A stretch of 8,249 nucleotides of DNA from Lentisphaerota bacterium (GCA_015061765.1 SUVZ01000151.1:1-8249); one strand, 5' to 3'. Counted from the stretch's first letter, positions 1 to 5,927 are shown. Numbers and translations: made by a program. Notes: generated by a model not told the origin, from the letters alone.

Positions 1-4
1 TCAC

Positions 5-9
5 CCTCC
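5..9 (-). promoter_or_regulatory. Shine-Dalgarno-like GGAGG at the left window border
   Basis: Read on the minus strand, GGAGG is followed by GTGA and then the window ends. A perfect SD core here, about 190 nt downstream of a strong-looking leftward -10 element, suggests that a protein gene starts within roughly ten bases outside the window. Which gene it is cannot be seen. Confidence 0.35.
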
Positions 10-24
10 GCACAGCCAACCTTC

Positions 25-102
25 CTAACGGCATGTCGTTTTCGTTGCCGTACAGCTTCCTTTCATTCTGTCAGCTCTGACGAGCTTTGCTTGGCGCACC
101 AT
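25..102 (-). CDS. Possible 25-residue small ORF (leader peptide candidate)
   Basis: An ATG at 102-100 has AGGAG seven bases upstream (110-114) and opens a 25-codon frame beginning MVRQAKLVRADRM, ending at a TAG. The same frame stays open upstream to an ATG at 195-193, which lies exactly where a transcript from the -10 element at 203-208 should begin, so a 56-residue leaderless version is also possible. The peptide is basic (Arg/Lys-rich) with two Cys near the end and matches nothing I recognise. Overlapping 5-bp inverted repeats (70-74 with 77-81, and 73-77 with 82-86) fall inside it and could form alternative hairpins. It may be a chance ORF; the SD is the only positive evidence. Confidence 0.17.
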   Translation of the reverse strand: MVRQAKLVRADRMKGSCTATKTTCR

Positions 103-202
103 TGCGGTTCTCCTTATCACTGGTACGACACCAATCTCCGTGATACGATACCGGCAGAACAAAGCCACCCGTCCCGTACCCAAGGTTTCTTTCATGGCGT
201 AG

Positions 203-211
203 ATTATACCA
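203..211 (-). promoter_or_regulatory. Leftward extended -10 promoter (TGGTATAAT)
   Basis: The minus strand carries a consensus TATAAT at 208-203 preceded by TGG, which fits the TGn extended -10 class of sigma-70-type promoters. No good -35 hexamer lies 16-18 bases upstream, as is usual for extended -10 promoters. The predicted transcription start is about position 195-197. The element and its downstream flank (196-211) match the lysC promoter at 5805-5820 in 15 of 16 positions, which strengthens the call. It would transcribe off the left edge. Confidence 0.5.
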
Positions 212-227
212 TACTCCATACCCATAC
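209..227. repeat. Three CCATAC units abutting the leftward promoter
   Basis: On the plus strand CCATAC occurs at 209-214, 216-221 and 222-227 (steps of 7 and 6 bases). On the transcribed side these are GTATGG units running into the -10 element. They occupy the -12 to -30 zone and may be a protein-binding array or simple low-complexity sequence. Confidence 0.4.
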
Positions 228-278
228 ACCAGCAATGGGAAATCAGCCGCTCATCGTCGTTTGCCAAAGTAGATGCGA

Positions 279-344
279 GTGCGGCAGTCGCATTTACTTC
301 TTACTAAGTGATCTTGTGCAGCTGATCGCATTTAGTTCTTCATA
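279..344. repeat. Imperfect 28-nt direct repeat, two copies
   Basis: Copy A (279-306) and copy B (316-344) align with 23 identities over about 28 positions and a single one-base gap, with starts 37 bases apart. The best conserved block is TCGCATTTA followed after one base by TTCTT. A shorter partial match (GCATTTAC) recurs at 379-386. The copies lie about 85-150 bases upstream of the predicted leftward transcription start, so they could be regulator sites. A local duplication with no function is equally possible. Confidence 0.45.
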
Positions 345-360
345 ATCAACTTCCAGCCTA

Positions 361-372
361 TCCCCTAGGGGA
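361..372. repeat. Perfect 12-bp palindrome TCCCCTAGGGGA
   Basis: The sequence equals its own reverse complement across all 12 bases, and the symmetry does not extend into the flanks. It has no loop and no adjacent T-run, so it is a poor terminator. A dimeric DNA-binding protein site is conceivable, but nothing else supports a role. Confidence 0.3.
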
Positions 373-592
373 ATGGTGGCATTTACCTTGAGAACATGGT
401 TTGGACTGATTCTCACACAAACAACTATCAAATGGCGATATGGCTGCACGGGACCTTGCCGCCGATGGGGTGGATTCTGCTAAAAACGTTCCCCGCTTGC
501 GACATGAAATCCACCCGTCACGGAAACAGGATCGCATATCATTATGCCATGAAACGGTTTGACGTACCGGCAGCCCGAACAAAAGCAATTCT

Positions 593-1945
593 TCAGAGGT
601 ATACGGGCGAGGCGTCGCGGTTGTGCACCTGGCTGCGGTAGAGCGACCAGCCGTTGTTCAGCCAGAACGCAATGCCGCACACCCACATCGTCGGGAGAAG
701 TAGCTCATGGTTGCCGGAAATCTCCGCAACCATCACGATGGCCGTCAACGGACAGCGGACCGCCGCCGCGACAAAACCCGCCATCCCGACAAGCGCGAAG
801 GCCGCAGGATGGATCCCGATGCTGCTCGGAAGGACAGCCTCGAATCCGATGCCGACAGCAACGCCCAGCGCACCGCCACACACAAGCGCAGGGGCGAAAA
901 CGCCACCCGAACCGCCAGAGCCAACCGTACATGAAGTCGCAATCGTCTTCAGAAAGAAGAACAGCAGGAATCCATGAAACGACCAATGGCGCGTGACGGT
1001 TTCGGAAATGGCAGATGAATCTGGAGTGGAGAATGTGCGCTGAATCACATCATATCCCGGACCCATCACGTCAGGAAGGCAGAACCCAATCACCCCGGTG
1101 ATCAATCCGCCAATCAAGACGCGGATCCACGACGGCAGCTCCATCCGGGTGAAAAACGCCTCGGTCGTGCGGAAGAATGTTATGTAGAACCGCGCCCCAA
1201 GCGTCACGACAAAGGCAAGCGCGATATACGGGAAGAGACGGATGCCGTTCTCGAACGCATAGTCCGGCATCGCGAAGAGCGGCTGCCATCCGACGAAACA
1301 CGCAAACACAGTATAGGACACCGCGCTCGCCACGAACGAAGGAAGTATGACGTCATATTCAAGATCGCTCGAAGAATAGAATATCTCGGCGCCGAAAAGC
1401 GCGCCGGCAAGCGGAGCGCGGAAGAGCGCACTTATGCCCGCCGCAAGCCCCGCCGCCATCAGGATGCGCCGCGCGCGTCCGTCAAGACGGAGAACCGACG
1501 CGAGAAAAGATCCGCATGCCGCCCCGATAAGGGTGACAGGCCCCTCGTACCCCGCGGAGCCGCCGCTCTCCACCGCCATGACGGACGCGACAGACTTCAC
1601 AGGGACGACTGCGGGCGGTATGACGCCGTCCGAATGGTGATAGGCATAGACGGCGGAGTCCGTTCCGCGAGCATGGCGGATGGACGCGAATCTCTTTATG
1701 AGAAGCGATCCCGCCACAGCGCCTGCGGCAGGGAGCAGAAGCAGCGCCCAGCGGTTGGATTCAGCAAGACGATCGATGCCTATAATCCCGTGGCCGAACT
1801 CTATCATCCTGTGAAACGCAACGGTGACGAGTCCGACAATGGCGCCAAGCGCCGCCGCACGGCCGAAATAACGGCCCGTGCGAATCGTCATCCCGTTTCC
1901 GGACAGAAAGAACTTCCAGAAGTTTATGGCAAGTCTGCGAAACAT
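593..1945 (-). CDS. ClC-family chloride channel/transporter (no CBS domains)
   Basis: A 450-residue integral membrane protein with about ten or more hydrophobic segments and the ClC fingerprints: GYEGP at 132-136 (helix F; E134 matches the gating glutamate of E. coli ClcA), APLAG at 177-181 followed by one glutamate (E187), GSGGSGGVFAP at 342-352 (helix N), and a Tyr (Y436) in the helix R position of the central tyrosine. ClcA has two adjacent glutamates after APLAG; here the second, the internal proton-transfer glutamate, is Ile188 by my alignment. The helix C-D GSGIP motif is replaced by a GTDS-containing stretch (94-97). These changes suggest a channel or uncoupled transporter more than a strict Cl-/H+ exchanger, which is inference. 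Related proteins often carry C-terminal CBS domains; this one stops at the SPVYL end, where they would follow. The ATG is 11 nt after the argH stop and lacks a good SD; Met19 is an alternative start. Confidence 0.9.
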   Translation of the reverse strand: MFRRLAINFWKFFLSGNGMTIRTGRYFGRAAALGAIVGLVTVAFHRMIEFGHGIIGIDRLAESNRWALLLLPAAGAVAGSLLIKRFASIRHARGTDSAVYAYHHSDGVIPPAVVPVKSVASVMAVESGGSAGYEGPVTLIGAACGSFLASVLRLDGRARRILMAAGLAAGISALFRAPLAGALFGAEIFYSSSDLEYDVILPSFVASAVSYTVFACFVGWQPLFAMPDYAFENGIRLFPYIALAFVVTLGARFYITFFRTTEAFFTRMELPSWIRVLIGGLITGVIGFCLPDVMGPGYDVIQRTFSTPDSSAISETVTRHWSFHGFLLFFFLKTIATSCTVGSGGSGGVFAPALVCGGALGVAVGIGFEAVLPSSIGIHPAAFALVGMAGFVAAAVRCPLTAIVMVAEISGNHELLLPTMWVCGIAFWLNNGWSLYRSQVHNRDASPVYL

Positions 1946-1956
1946 ATCAGATCAAA

Positions 1957-3327
1957 TCAGGCGAACAGAGCCTTGATCTTGGAGTCGAATGCGCTGCGAC
2001 GCCTTGCGACCGTCTTTTCAAGCGACGAAACGCGTCCGGCATACATGCGCCAGTCGAGTCCGTTCGTTGCGCCGATATGGCGCTTGGCGCGCACTGCCCT
2101 GTCGGCATCCTCGGTTTCAAGTCGCTCGAGGTGGTCGCGCACGTCGTGGTACGCTTCGCGCCACGGCACACCGGCCGCCACCTGGCGAAGCGCCGCATCC
2201 GTGGCGAACACGCCGGGAATGAACCCTGCGCGAAGCTTCTCCTCGTCGATGGAAATGCCTTCGACCATCTTCGCCATGATGCGAAGCGTCGTGCGCGTTA
2301 CGGAGAGCCCCTTCATGTAGAGGCCCTTCGAGTCCTGGAGATCGCGGTTGTATCCGCCGGGCATCGCATGCAGCTGGGAGAGGGCGGCGACCTGCAGCCC
2401 GAGCACCGTAGCCGTCTTGGAACGGACGAGCTCAAGCACGTCGGGGTTGTACTTCTGGGGCATTATCGAAGAGCCGGTACAGTATTCGCGCGGAAGCCGG
2501 AAGTACGCGAACTCCGGCATCGAGAAGATTATGAGGTCCTGCGCAAGGCGCGATATGACCGCCATCAGCTGCGCAAGGGCGGAGAGAAGCGCCGCCTCAT
2601 CCTCGCCGCGCGCCATCGATGCTCCGAACACATTGTGGAGCGGACGCTTGAATCCAAGAAGGTCGCTCGTGAGCTTACGGTCGAGCGGCAGCGGAACGCC
2701 GTATCCGGCGGCGCTTCCGAGCGGACAAAGGTCGTTCATCTGATAGGCGGCCTCGAGGTTCGCCACCTGATCGAGAATCATCTCGGCATGTCCGCTCGCC
2801 CATACGCCCACGGAACTCGGCATTGCGGGCTGGAGGTGCGTGCGGCCGACAAGCGGAACCATCGAATGCCTCTTGCCGAATGCGCACAATGCGGACGCCA
2901 ATGCCGCCACCTCTCCTTCAAGCGCAAGGACCTGGTCCTTGATGTGCAGGCGCACATCCACGGCAACCTGATCGTTGCGGCTGCGTCCGGTGTGAATCTT
3001 CTTTCCAAGATCACCGAGAGCCTCTGTGAGCCTGCGCTCCACCGCCATGTGAACATCCTGGTCGGACTCGCGGATCTCGAACTTCCCGTCCGCAAACTCC
3101 TTCACAACCTTCGCAAGCTCGCGGCGCACTTTCGCCGCCTCTGCGGGCGTCACCACCGGAGGAACGCCCTTCGGCATCTTCATGCGTGAAAGCATGGTCA
3201 CATGTGCCGCCGTTCCGGCCGCATCCCACTTTACCAGTTCACGGTCGAGGACGGGATCGTCGCCGACGGTGAATTCCAACACGTCGGGATCGACGTTACC
3301 CGTTATCGTCTTTTCTACGTTTTTCAT
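1957..3327 (-). CDS. argH: Argininosuccinate lyase
   Basis: Splits L-argininosuccinate into arginine and fumarate, the last step of arginine synthesis; a cytosolic homotetramer in the fumarase/aspartase superfamily. The 456-residue product (family about 455-470) has the conserved blocks in order: ESDQDVHMAVE at 87-97, HTGRSRNDQ at 112-120, GRTHLQPAMP at 161-170 with the catalytic His164, and GSSIMPQK at 285-292 with the active-site Ser/Lys loop. The position after that Lys is Tyr (KYNP), where most ArgH have Lys; that residue varies in the superfamily. The N-terminus lacks the usual WGGRF segment, so this is a divergent ArgH. An ATG at 3354 is also in frame, but the start at 3327 has a perfect GGAGG six bases upstream. 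The gene overlaps the previous one by 32 nt and is 11 nt before the ClC gene. Confidence 0.93.
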   Translation of the reverse strand: MKNVEKTITGNVDPDVLEFTVGDDPVLDRELVKWDAAGTAAHVTMLSRMKMPKGVPPVVTPAEAAKVRRELAKVVKEFADGKFEIRESDQDVHMAVERRLTEALGDLGKKIHTGRSRNDQVAVDVRLHIKDQVLALEGEVAALASALCAFGKRHSMVPLVGRTHLQPAMPSSVGVWASGHAEMILDQVANLEAAYQMNDLCPLGSAAGYGVPLPLDRKLTSDLLGFKRPLHNVFGASMARGEDEAALLSALAQLMAVISRLAQDLIIFSMPEFAYFRLPREYCTGSSIMPQKYNPDVLELVRSKTATVLGLQVAALSQLHAMPGGYNRDLQDSKGLYMKGLSVTRTTLRIMAKMVEGISIDEEKLRAGFIPGVFATDAALRQVAAGVPWREAYHDVRDHLERLETEDADRAVRAKRHIGATNGLDWRMYAGRVSSLEKTVARRRSAFDSKIKALFA

Positions 3328-4411
3328 AAATCGCCTCCAATCTGGAATCTGCATTGTTCAACAATTGCTCAAGCTTCTTTCTGTCCTCGCCCGCAGCGAC
3401 GCCAAGCAGAAAACGCGTGTACGCATCCGCCGTCTGGCGCAGTTCCTCCCCACGACCCAAAGCATAGAGAGGGATCTCACGAGTCTTCAGAAACGCCGTC
3501 GCACGCACAAGAAGGTTCGACTCCCCCGCCTCGATGGCCTCCCTGAACGAGCAGACGGCGCGCCCGTCAATCAGCTTTGTATCAAAATACGGCGGATAAA
3601 GCAACAGCCTAGACGAAAAGAAGTCGAGTTCCCACTTGCCGCATGCGCCGGGCTCGATCACTGACCTTGCAAGACGCGCAAGTCTTTCGTCTGAGGCTCT
3701 GTCCTGAAGGACCGGATCGGTTTCGCCCGTCAGCAGCTCCGCAAGGCGTCTCCCGTTCCAGCCCTCAGCCTTCAGCTTTCCAAGAATCTTCTTCTCCTTG
3801 ATCCACCCGGCAACATATCCGGGCAGCGCGGCGGCCTTGCCCTTTCCTACGCGGAGGTCCGTGCAGAGCGCCGGGAAGAACGGAAGCCGAGCGCTGCTCC
3901 ACAGCTCCAGGATGAATCGCGTATCCGACCTGCGGACATTATCATCCTGACAGCGCAGGACTCCCTGCGCCAGCCAATCCGGCATATCCGCCCCCACAAA
4001 GGACTTGGCGATGCCCATGCGCAGTTCGTCAAGATCGGAATAGCCCGGACTGGGCAGGAATATCTTGACCACTCTGGATCCATTGCCGCGCGTTTCCGGA
4101 CGCACAATGACGCGAGTGTCGTTTGTCCGGCCGTCCATCGCATATATGACGAGCCCAGGCTCCTTGACCTTCACGCGCTTCATGTCGAACGCGGCCGACA
4201 GGGAGTCGACGAGGTTTCCGGCGAATGCGAGGATCGGCCGACGGAACCCCATCTCATCCCTCGGATTGTCATACGCGACAACACGGACGAATCCATCCGT
4301 GCTGACGACGGCCTTCGGGGCAAAATCAAGATCGGCCCTGGCGGTGAATGCCGCCAAGGCCGCAACTGCAGTCGTCGCAGCCGCAATGAACGCTCTGCGG
4401 ACCTGCCTCAC
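3296..4411 (-). CDS. Secreted protein of unknown function, resembling a metallopeptidase lacking its zinc motif
   Basis: I cannot name this 371-residue protein. Residues 1-26 are a clear Sec signal peptide (basic MRQVRR, an Ala-rich core, cleavage probably after ARA), so it is exported. The mature part is mixed alpha/beta, with four Cys (154, 183, 257, 287) in the mature region and a charged helical C-terminus (340-371). Residues 126-155 resemble the active-site region of gluzincin peptidases, where a HExxH helix is followed by a P-x-WL-x-EG turn. Here the helix reads DELRMGIAKSF with no HExxH, and the turn reads MPDWLAQG with Gln in place of the third zinc-binding Glu. If the likeness is real, it is a non-catalytic relative. 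The start is a GTG four nt after the lysC stop, with weak SD. It is inserted between two amino-acid genes and overlaps argH; nothing in the sequence links it to amino-acid synthesis. Existence as a gene is well supported by the overlap, signal peptide and length. Confidence 0.85.
   Translation of the reverse strand: MRQVRRAFIAAATTAVAALAAFTARADLDFAPKAVVSTDGFVRVVAYDNPRDEMGFRRPILAFAGNLVDSLSAAFDMKRVKVKEPGLVIYAMDGRTNDTRVIVRPETRGNGSRVVKIFLPSPGYSDLDELRMGIAKSFVGADMPDWLAQGVLRCQDDNVRRSDTRFILELWSSARLPFFPALCTDLRVGKGKAAALPGYVAGWIKEKKILGKLKAEGWNGRRLAELLTGETDPVLQDRASDERLARLARSVIEPGACGKWELDFFSSRLLLYPPYFDTKLIDGRAVCSFREAIEAGESNLLVRATAFLKTREIPLYALGRGEELRQTADAYTRFLLGVAAGEDRKKLEQLLNNADSRLEAIYEKRRKDDNG
3334..3338 (-). 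promoter_or_regulatory. Ribosome binding site that fixes the argH start
   Basis: GGAGG on the minus strand sits six bases before the ATG at 3327 and inside the last codons of the upstream gene. It argues for starting ArgH at MKNVEK and against the in-frame ATG nine codons earlier. Ribosomes finishing the upstream gene would pass over it, which favours coupled translation. Confidence 0.85.
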
Positions 4412-4415
4412 CTGC

Positions 4416-5771
4416 TTACCCGAAATATGCGGAATAGAGGGCGCGCACCGCCTTGACGCGGTCCTCGCTCTTGATGCCGATCATGAACGAGAACTCGCTC
4501 GCGCCCTGATTGACCATCGAGATGTTGATGCCATGCTCCGCGAGCGCGGCGGTCGCCTTTGCGAGCATTCCTGCGGAGAACGCCATACCTTCGCCGACCA
4601 CCATGAGAATCGCATAGTTGTGCGTGACGAGCACGGAATCGGGCGAAAGCTCGCGCTTGATGCGGGCCACGACACGGTTCTCGGTCGACTTGGTGAACTT
4701 GTCGGCGCGGATCACGACGGAGATCGAGTCGATGCCGCTGGGAATGTGCTCATAGGCGACATGCTCCTCCTGGAGAATGTCGAGAAGCCTGTGCGTGAAG
4801 CCAACCTCGCGGTTCATGCAGTACTTGTCGATGATTATGTTGCAGAAACCGTCCGCCGCCGCGATGCCGGTGACGGTGCCGGGGATCACGCGGCGGGACT
4901 GCACGATCATCGTACCGGGCTCGGCGGGATGGTTCGTATTGCGCACGTTGATCGGGATGCGGGCCTGCACGGCCGGGAAGATGGCCTCGTCGTTGAACAC
5001 GCCGAAACCCGCATAGGCAAGCTCGCGCATTTCGCGGTAGGTCATCGTGTCGATCCCCTCGTTGACCTCGGGGACGATGCGCGGATCCACGGGATAGACG
5101 TTGTCGACATCCGTGAAGTTCTCGTACACGTCGGCGCGGATCGCCGCCGCAAGAATCGAACCCGTGATGTCTGAGCCGCCGCGGGGGAACGTGGCGACCG
5201 TGCCGTCCTTGCGGTAGCCGAAGAACCCGGGATACACGACGATGCCCTCGAAATCGGCGAAGGACTTCGCAAGCTTGCGGTAGGACTCGGGATTGAGCGT
5301 CGCGTTGCCGGACTCGCCCTCGAGGATCATGCCCGTCTCCTTTGGACCGGCATAGCGCGCCTTGACTCCGCGCTTCGCGAACGCCACGGCGACAAGCTTC
5401 GCAGAATTGTCCTCGCCCGCCGCCTTGAGCGTATCCATGAAAATCCCGGCGTCCTTCTTCGATGACGCGACACGCGCCTTTAGATCCTTTTCGATCTCCT
5501 TCACGATATCGTCGCCAAGCTTAAGGTCCTTGGCGATGGACGCATAACGGTCGATGACAGCCTTGAATTGCTTGGCGGTGTCCTTTTTCGCAAGAGCCGC
5601 GTCGGCGAGGGCGATAAGCAGGTCCGTCACCTTCGTGTCGGACTTGTTGCGCTTGCCGGGAGCGCTTACGACAACCATGCGACGCGCGGGATCGGCAAGC
5701 ACGATATCCATCACCTTGGATATCTGTCCTGCGTCCGCGAGACTTGAACCACCGAATTTGCAGACTTTCAT
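4416..5771 (-). CDS. lysC: Aspartate kinase, monofunctional, with two C-terminal ACT domains
   Basis: Phosphorylates L-aspartate with ATP to aspartyl-4-phosphate, the committed step toward lysine (and diaminopimelate), threonine and methionine; cytosolic. The 451-residue protein shows KFGGSS (5-10), SAPGK (36-40), GED (119-121), RGGSDITGS (197-205), the DVYENFTDVD block (214-223) and YREMREL (245-251), which make up the amino-acid kinase fold. Two ACT regulatory domains follow (about 310-375 and 386-451). Length and motif wording, as I recall them, resemble the Bacillus subtilis YclM type (aspartokinase III) and not the fused aspartokinase-homoserine dehydrogenases; no dehydrogenase domain is present. 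First gene of the predicted operon. The leader is about 35 nt, too short for a lysine riboswitch, so feedback through the ACT domains is the expected control; the actual effectors cannot be read from sequence. Confidence 0.96.
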   Translation of the reverse strand: MKVCKFGGSSLADAGQISKVMDIVLADPARRMVVVSAPGKRNKSDTKVTDLLIALADAALAKKDTAKQFKAVIDRYASIAKDLKLGDDIVKEIEKDLKARVASSKKDAGIFMDTLKAAGEDNSAKLVAVAFAKRGVKARYAGPKETGMILEGESGNATLNPESYRKLAKSFADFEGIVVYPGFFGYRKDGTVATFPRGGSDITGSILAAAIRADVYENFTDVDNVYPVDPRIVPEVNEGIDTMTYREMRELAYAGFGVFNDEAIFPAVQARIPINVRNTNHPAEPGTMIVQSRRVIPGTVTGIAAADGFCNIIIDKYCMNREVGFTHRLLDILQEEHVAYEHIPSGIDSISVVIRADKFTKSTENRVVARIKRELSPDSVLVTHNYAILMVVGEGMAFSAGMLAKATAALAEHGINISMVNQGASEFSFMIGIKSEDRVKAVRALYSAYFG

Positions 5772-5779
5772 CCTCTTTT

Positions 5780-5785
5780 CCTCTT
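5780..5785 (-). promoter_or_regulatory. lysC ribosome binding site
   Basis: AAGAGG lies eight bases upstream of the lysC ATG within a purine-rich tract (AAAAAGAGGAAAAGAGG). A second GAGG directly abuts the ATG and is too close to serve. This supports the ATG at 5771 as the start. Confidence 0.65.
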
Positions 5786-5811
5786 TTTAATGAATTGCAA
5801 AACGGGCGGAG

Positions 5812-5820
5812 ATTATACCA
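5812..5820 (-). promoter_or_regulatory. Extended -10 promoter of the lysC operon (TGGTATAAT)
   Basis: A consensus TATAAT at 5817-5812 is preceded by TGG, giving an extended -10 element. No good -35 hexamer lies at the standard distance; that position falls inside the arm of the 5831-5862 inverted repeat. Transcription should begin near 5804-5806, giving a leader of about 35 nt before lysC. The 16-base stretch 5805-5820 is nearly identical to 196-211. Confidence 0.65.
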
Positions 5821-5830
5821 CATTTATCAA

Positions 5831-5862
5831 CTCCGCGACGCACACAAGTGTGCGTCGCGGAG
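5831..5862. terminator. Perfect 15-bp inverted repeat between the esterase and lysC (terminator or operator)
   Basis: The arms 5831-5845 and 5848-5862 are exact reverse complements separated by AA, giving a very stable GC-rich hairpin on either strand. It lies 65 bases past the esterase stop, so it may end that transcript. No T-run follows: the minus strand continues TTGATAAATG. Its near edge is only 13 bases upstream of the lysC -10 hexamer and covers the -35 zone, so it could equally be a repressor or activator site. A weaker bulged hairpin at 5886-5903 lies closer to the esterase stop. Confidence 0.5.
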
Positions 5863-5927
5863 GGCCCAGAGCCACAAGTCACAATGGCATCGCTGCGATT
5901 GCCCCCATGGGAAAGGCGCGATAATTG

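Larger units (their letters stand above)
1..592. other. Non-coding stretch downstream of the ClC gene, probably the leader/promoter region of a gene off the left edge
   Basis: No open frame here looks like a recognisable protein. The frames are short, rich in Cys, Arg, Ser and Trp, and lack family motifs. What can be seen is a leftward extended -10 element at 203-211, three CCATAC units just upstream of it, an imperfect direct repeat at 279-344, a 12-bp palindrome at 361-372, a 6-bp stem TGAGAA/TTCTCA at 389-394 and 410-415, and an SD-like GGAGG at the left border. No GC-rich hairpin followed by a T-run was found after the ClC stop, so the end of the upstream operon is not marked by a classical intrinsic terminator. 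The base composition looks more AT-rich than the genes. It could also hold a small RNA or a decayed gene. Confidence 0.6.
593..5820 (-). other. Predicted operon: lysC - secreted protein - argH - clC
   Basis: Four genes run in the same direction from an extended -10 element at 5812-5820. The junctions are lysC stop to GTG of the next gene (4 nt), a 32-nt overlap into argH with the argH SD inside the upstream coding region, and 11 nt from argH to the ClC gene. No hairpin-plus-T-run or internal promoter was seen between them. Such spacing implies one mRNA and translational coupling, at least for argH. The transcript end is not visible. Confidence 0.75.

Noticed and set aside
121..180. A tRNA-like layout (GGTACG ... 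CGTACC A on the minus strand)
   Set aside because: The span is about 60 nt, too short for a normal tRNA, and there is no T-loop GTTCGA-like sequence, no clear D-arm and no anticodon stem.
279..386. Possible CRISPR array from the repeated TCGCATTTA core
   Set aside because: There are only two imperfect copies plus a partial third, with unequal spacing (38 and 51 bases), gaps inside the repeat, and no cas genes nearby.
358..641. Short open frames on both strands (about 76-81 codons) in the non-coding left part
   Set aside because: They have no SD, are rich in Cys, Arg, Ser and Trp, overlap one another on opposite strands, and contain no motif I recognise. One runs into the ClC gene in antisense.
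593..1945. ClC gene as a truncated pseudogene that lost CBS domains
   Set aside because: The membrane core is complete through the helix R tyrosine, and many functional ClC proteins lack CBS domains. The sequence after the stop shows no CBS-like remnant in any frame I read.
2077..3189. A 370-codon open frame on the plus strand opposite argH
   Set aside because: The minus-strand frame encodes an unmistakable ArgH with all catalytic blocks. The plus frame is His/Arg-rich, has no family motif, and is a by-product of GC-biased codon use.
4065..5174. A 369-codon open frame on the plus strand opposite lysC and the secreted-protein gene
   Set aside because: It spans two real minus-strand genes and their junction, and its translation is Asp/His/Arg-rich low-complexity sequence typical of an antisense frame.
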